Position numbers and translations under genes: made by a program
Origin: Clostridia bacterium
Lineage (GTDB): Bacteria; Bacillota_A; Clostridia; Christensenellales; Aristaeellaceae
Direction: 5' to 3'
DNA: 13,117 nucleotides
NCBI GenBank assembly: GCA_017430945.1
Contig: JAFRMB010000135.1
Location: forward strand, 1 to 13,117
Shown: positions 12,724 to 13,117 of the stretch, in pieces
Layout: each line of letters begins with the position of its first letter
Position numbering within the stretch: the stretch's first letter is position 1
Notes under the pieces: generated by a model
Seen by the model: only the letters and a program-made list of their open reading frames with translations
Told to the model about the DNA's origin: nothing
Database searches by the model: none

Positions 12724-12744
12724 TGCGCGGTGTCATGCCGCGCA
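12724..12744 (+). promoter_or_regulatory. Hairpin at the start of the phosphofructokinase mRNA leader
   Basis: TGCGCGG (12724-12730) pairs with CCGCGCA (12738-12744) around a 7-base loop. It lies within a few bases of the expected transcript start. A 5' stem here commonly stabilises an mRNA. No T run follows, so it is not a terminator. Confidence 0.5.
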
Positions 12745-12782
12745 GGCCAATAAATAAGAGAGCATCGAAAGGAATGACGAAT

Positions 12783-13117
12783 ATGAGCCAGCTGAAAGGC
12801 GCATGCATCATCGGTCAGTCCGGCGGCCCCAGCGCCGTCATCAACGCCTCCGCTTACGGCGCGATCAAGACCGCGCTGGAGAACGAGAGCATCACTCAGG
12901 TCCTGGGCGCGCTGCACGGCATCAAGGGCGTGCTGGACGACGACCTGATCGACATGGGCAAGGAAGATCCCAAAGAGCTCGCCTACATGAAGTATACCCC
13001 GTCCTCCGCGCTGGGCTCCTGCCGCTACAAGCTGGCCGATCCGGACGTGGACGACACCGACTACAAGCGCATCCTGGAGATCTTCCGGAAGTACAACGTG
13101 CGCTACTTCTTCTACAA
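12783..13117 (+). CDS. 6-phosphofructokinase, probably PPi-dependent (N-terminal part, cut by window edge)
   Basis: The first 111 residues of a phosphofructokinase-family enzyme that phosphorylates fructose-6-phosphate in glycolysis. GGPSAVINAS (14-23) replaces the GGDAPGMN type seen in bacterial ATP-dependent PfkA and is typical of the longer PPi-utilising group. YTPSSALGSCRYKL (about 71-84) corresponds to that group's TPGAALGSSRYKL block. The residue that decides ATP versus PPi (Gly or Asp in the GGD motif) is beyond the window, so phosphate-donor choice is inferred from family resemblance. The start follows AAAGGA at 10-11 bases and lies after a strong extended -10 promoter and a leader hairpin. 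It is housekeeping in character and not part of the sugar-acid unit. Confidence 0.88.
   Translation, partial: MSQLKGACIIGQSGGPSAVINASAYGAIKTALENESITQVLGALHGIKGVLDDDLIDMGKEDPKELAYMKYTPSSALGSCRYKLADPDVDDTDYKRILEIFRKYNVRYFFY

Overview
The window reads as a piece of a high-GC Bacillota (Clostridia-like) chromosome, probably from an uncultured gut or rumen lineage. I infer this from strong GGAGG-type ribosome binding sites, the short Ala/Leu-rich Sec signal peptide on the binding protein, a pyrophosphate-type phosphofructokinase, and the style of the short membrane proteins. Species cannot be named from sequence alone. No rRNA, tRNA, CRISPR, insertion sequence or phage gene was seen, and no gap between genes exceeds 300 bases.

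Layout. Positions 1-10981 hold eleven minus-strand genes for import and breakdown of a sugar acid. In transcription order (right to left) they are: mandelate-racemase-type enolase-superfamily dehydratase (10981-9893), short-chain dehydrogenase (9847-9071), GntR/FCD repressor (8970-8338), zinc alcohol dehydrogenase (8306-7278), D-tagatose-3-epimerase-like TIM barrel (7275-6457), the TRAP transporter dctP-dctQ-dctM (6304-3444), altronate dehydratase uxaA (3321-1819), a second epimerase-like TIM barrel (1780-965), a small membrane-anchored protein with a degenerate NERD-like domain (935-195), and the start of a KDPG/KHG aldolase (192 to beyond the left edge). Right of this, a separate minus-strand short-chain dehydrogenase has its own promoter (11972-11181). 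Two plus-strand genes close the window: a small polytopic membrane protein (12101-12643) and the start of a PPi-type 6-phosphofructokinase (12783 to beyond the right edge).

How the genes fit together. TRAP DctPQM would import an organic or sugar acid. The zinc dehydrogenase, short-chain dehydrogenase, two epimerase-like proteins and enolase-superfamily enzyme would convert it to an aldonate or ketodeoxy acid. UxaA dehydrates D-altronate to 2-keto-3-deoxy-D-gluconate. After phosphorylation by a KDG kinase not present here, the aldolase would yield pyruvate and glyceraldehyde-3-phosphate. The exact substrate is not deducible; an L-galactonate/D-tagaturonate/D-altronate route is one inference.

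Regulation. Three good sigma-70 promoters (before the dehydratase gene, before gntR, before dctP) each carry a related CAGTTGTATA-like dyad just downstream of the -10. This suggests one autoregulated FCD-GntR repressor controls all three transcription units. A hairpin between dctP and dctQ and a strong terminator-like hairpin between dctM and uxaA probably set expression levels along the long transcript.

Most interesting points: the shared operator; the pseudo-NERD membrane protein embedded in a sugar-acid operon; a complete mandelate-racemase catalytic set in the dehydratase; two epimerase paralogues in one cluster; and an overall enzyme combination that does not match a standard hexuronate pathway.
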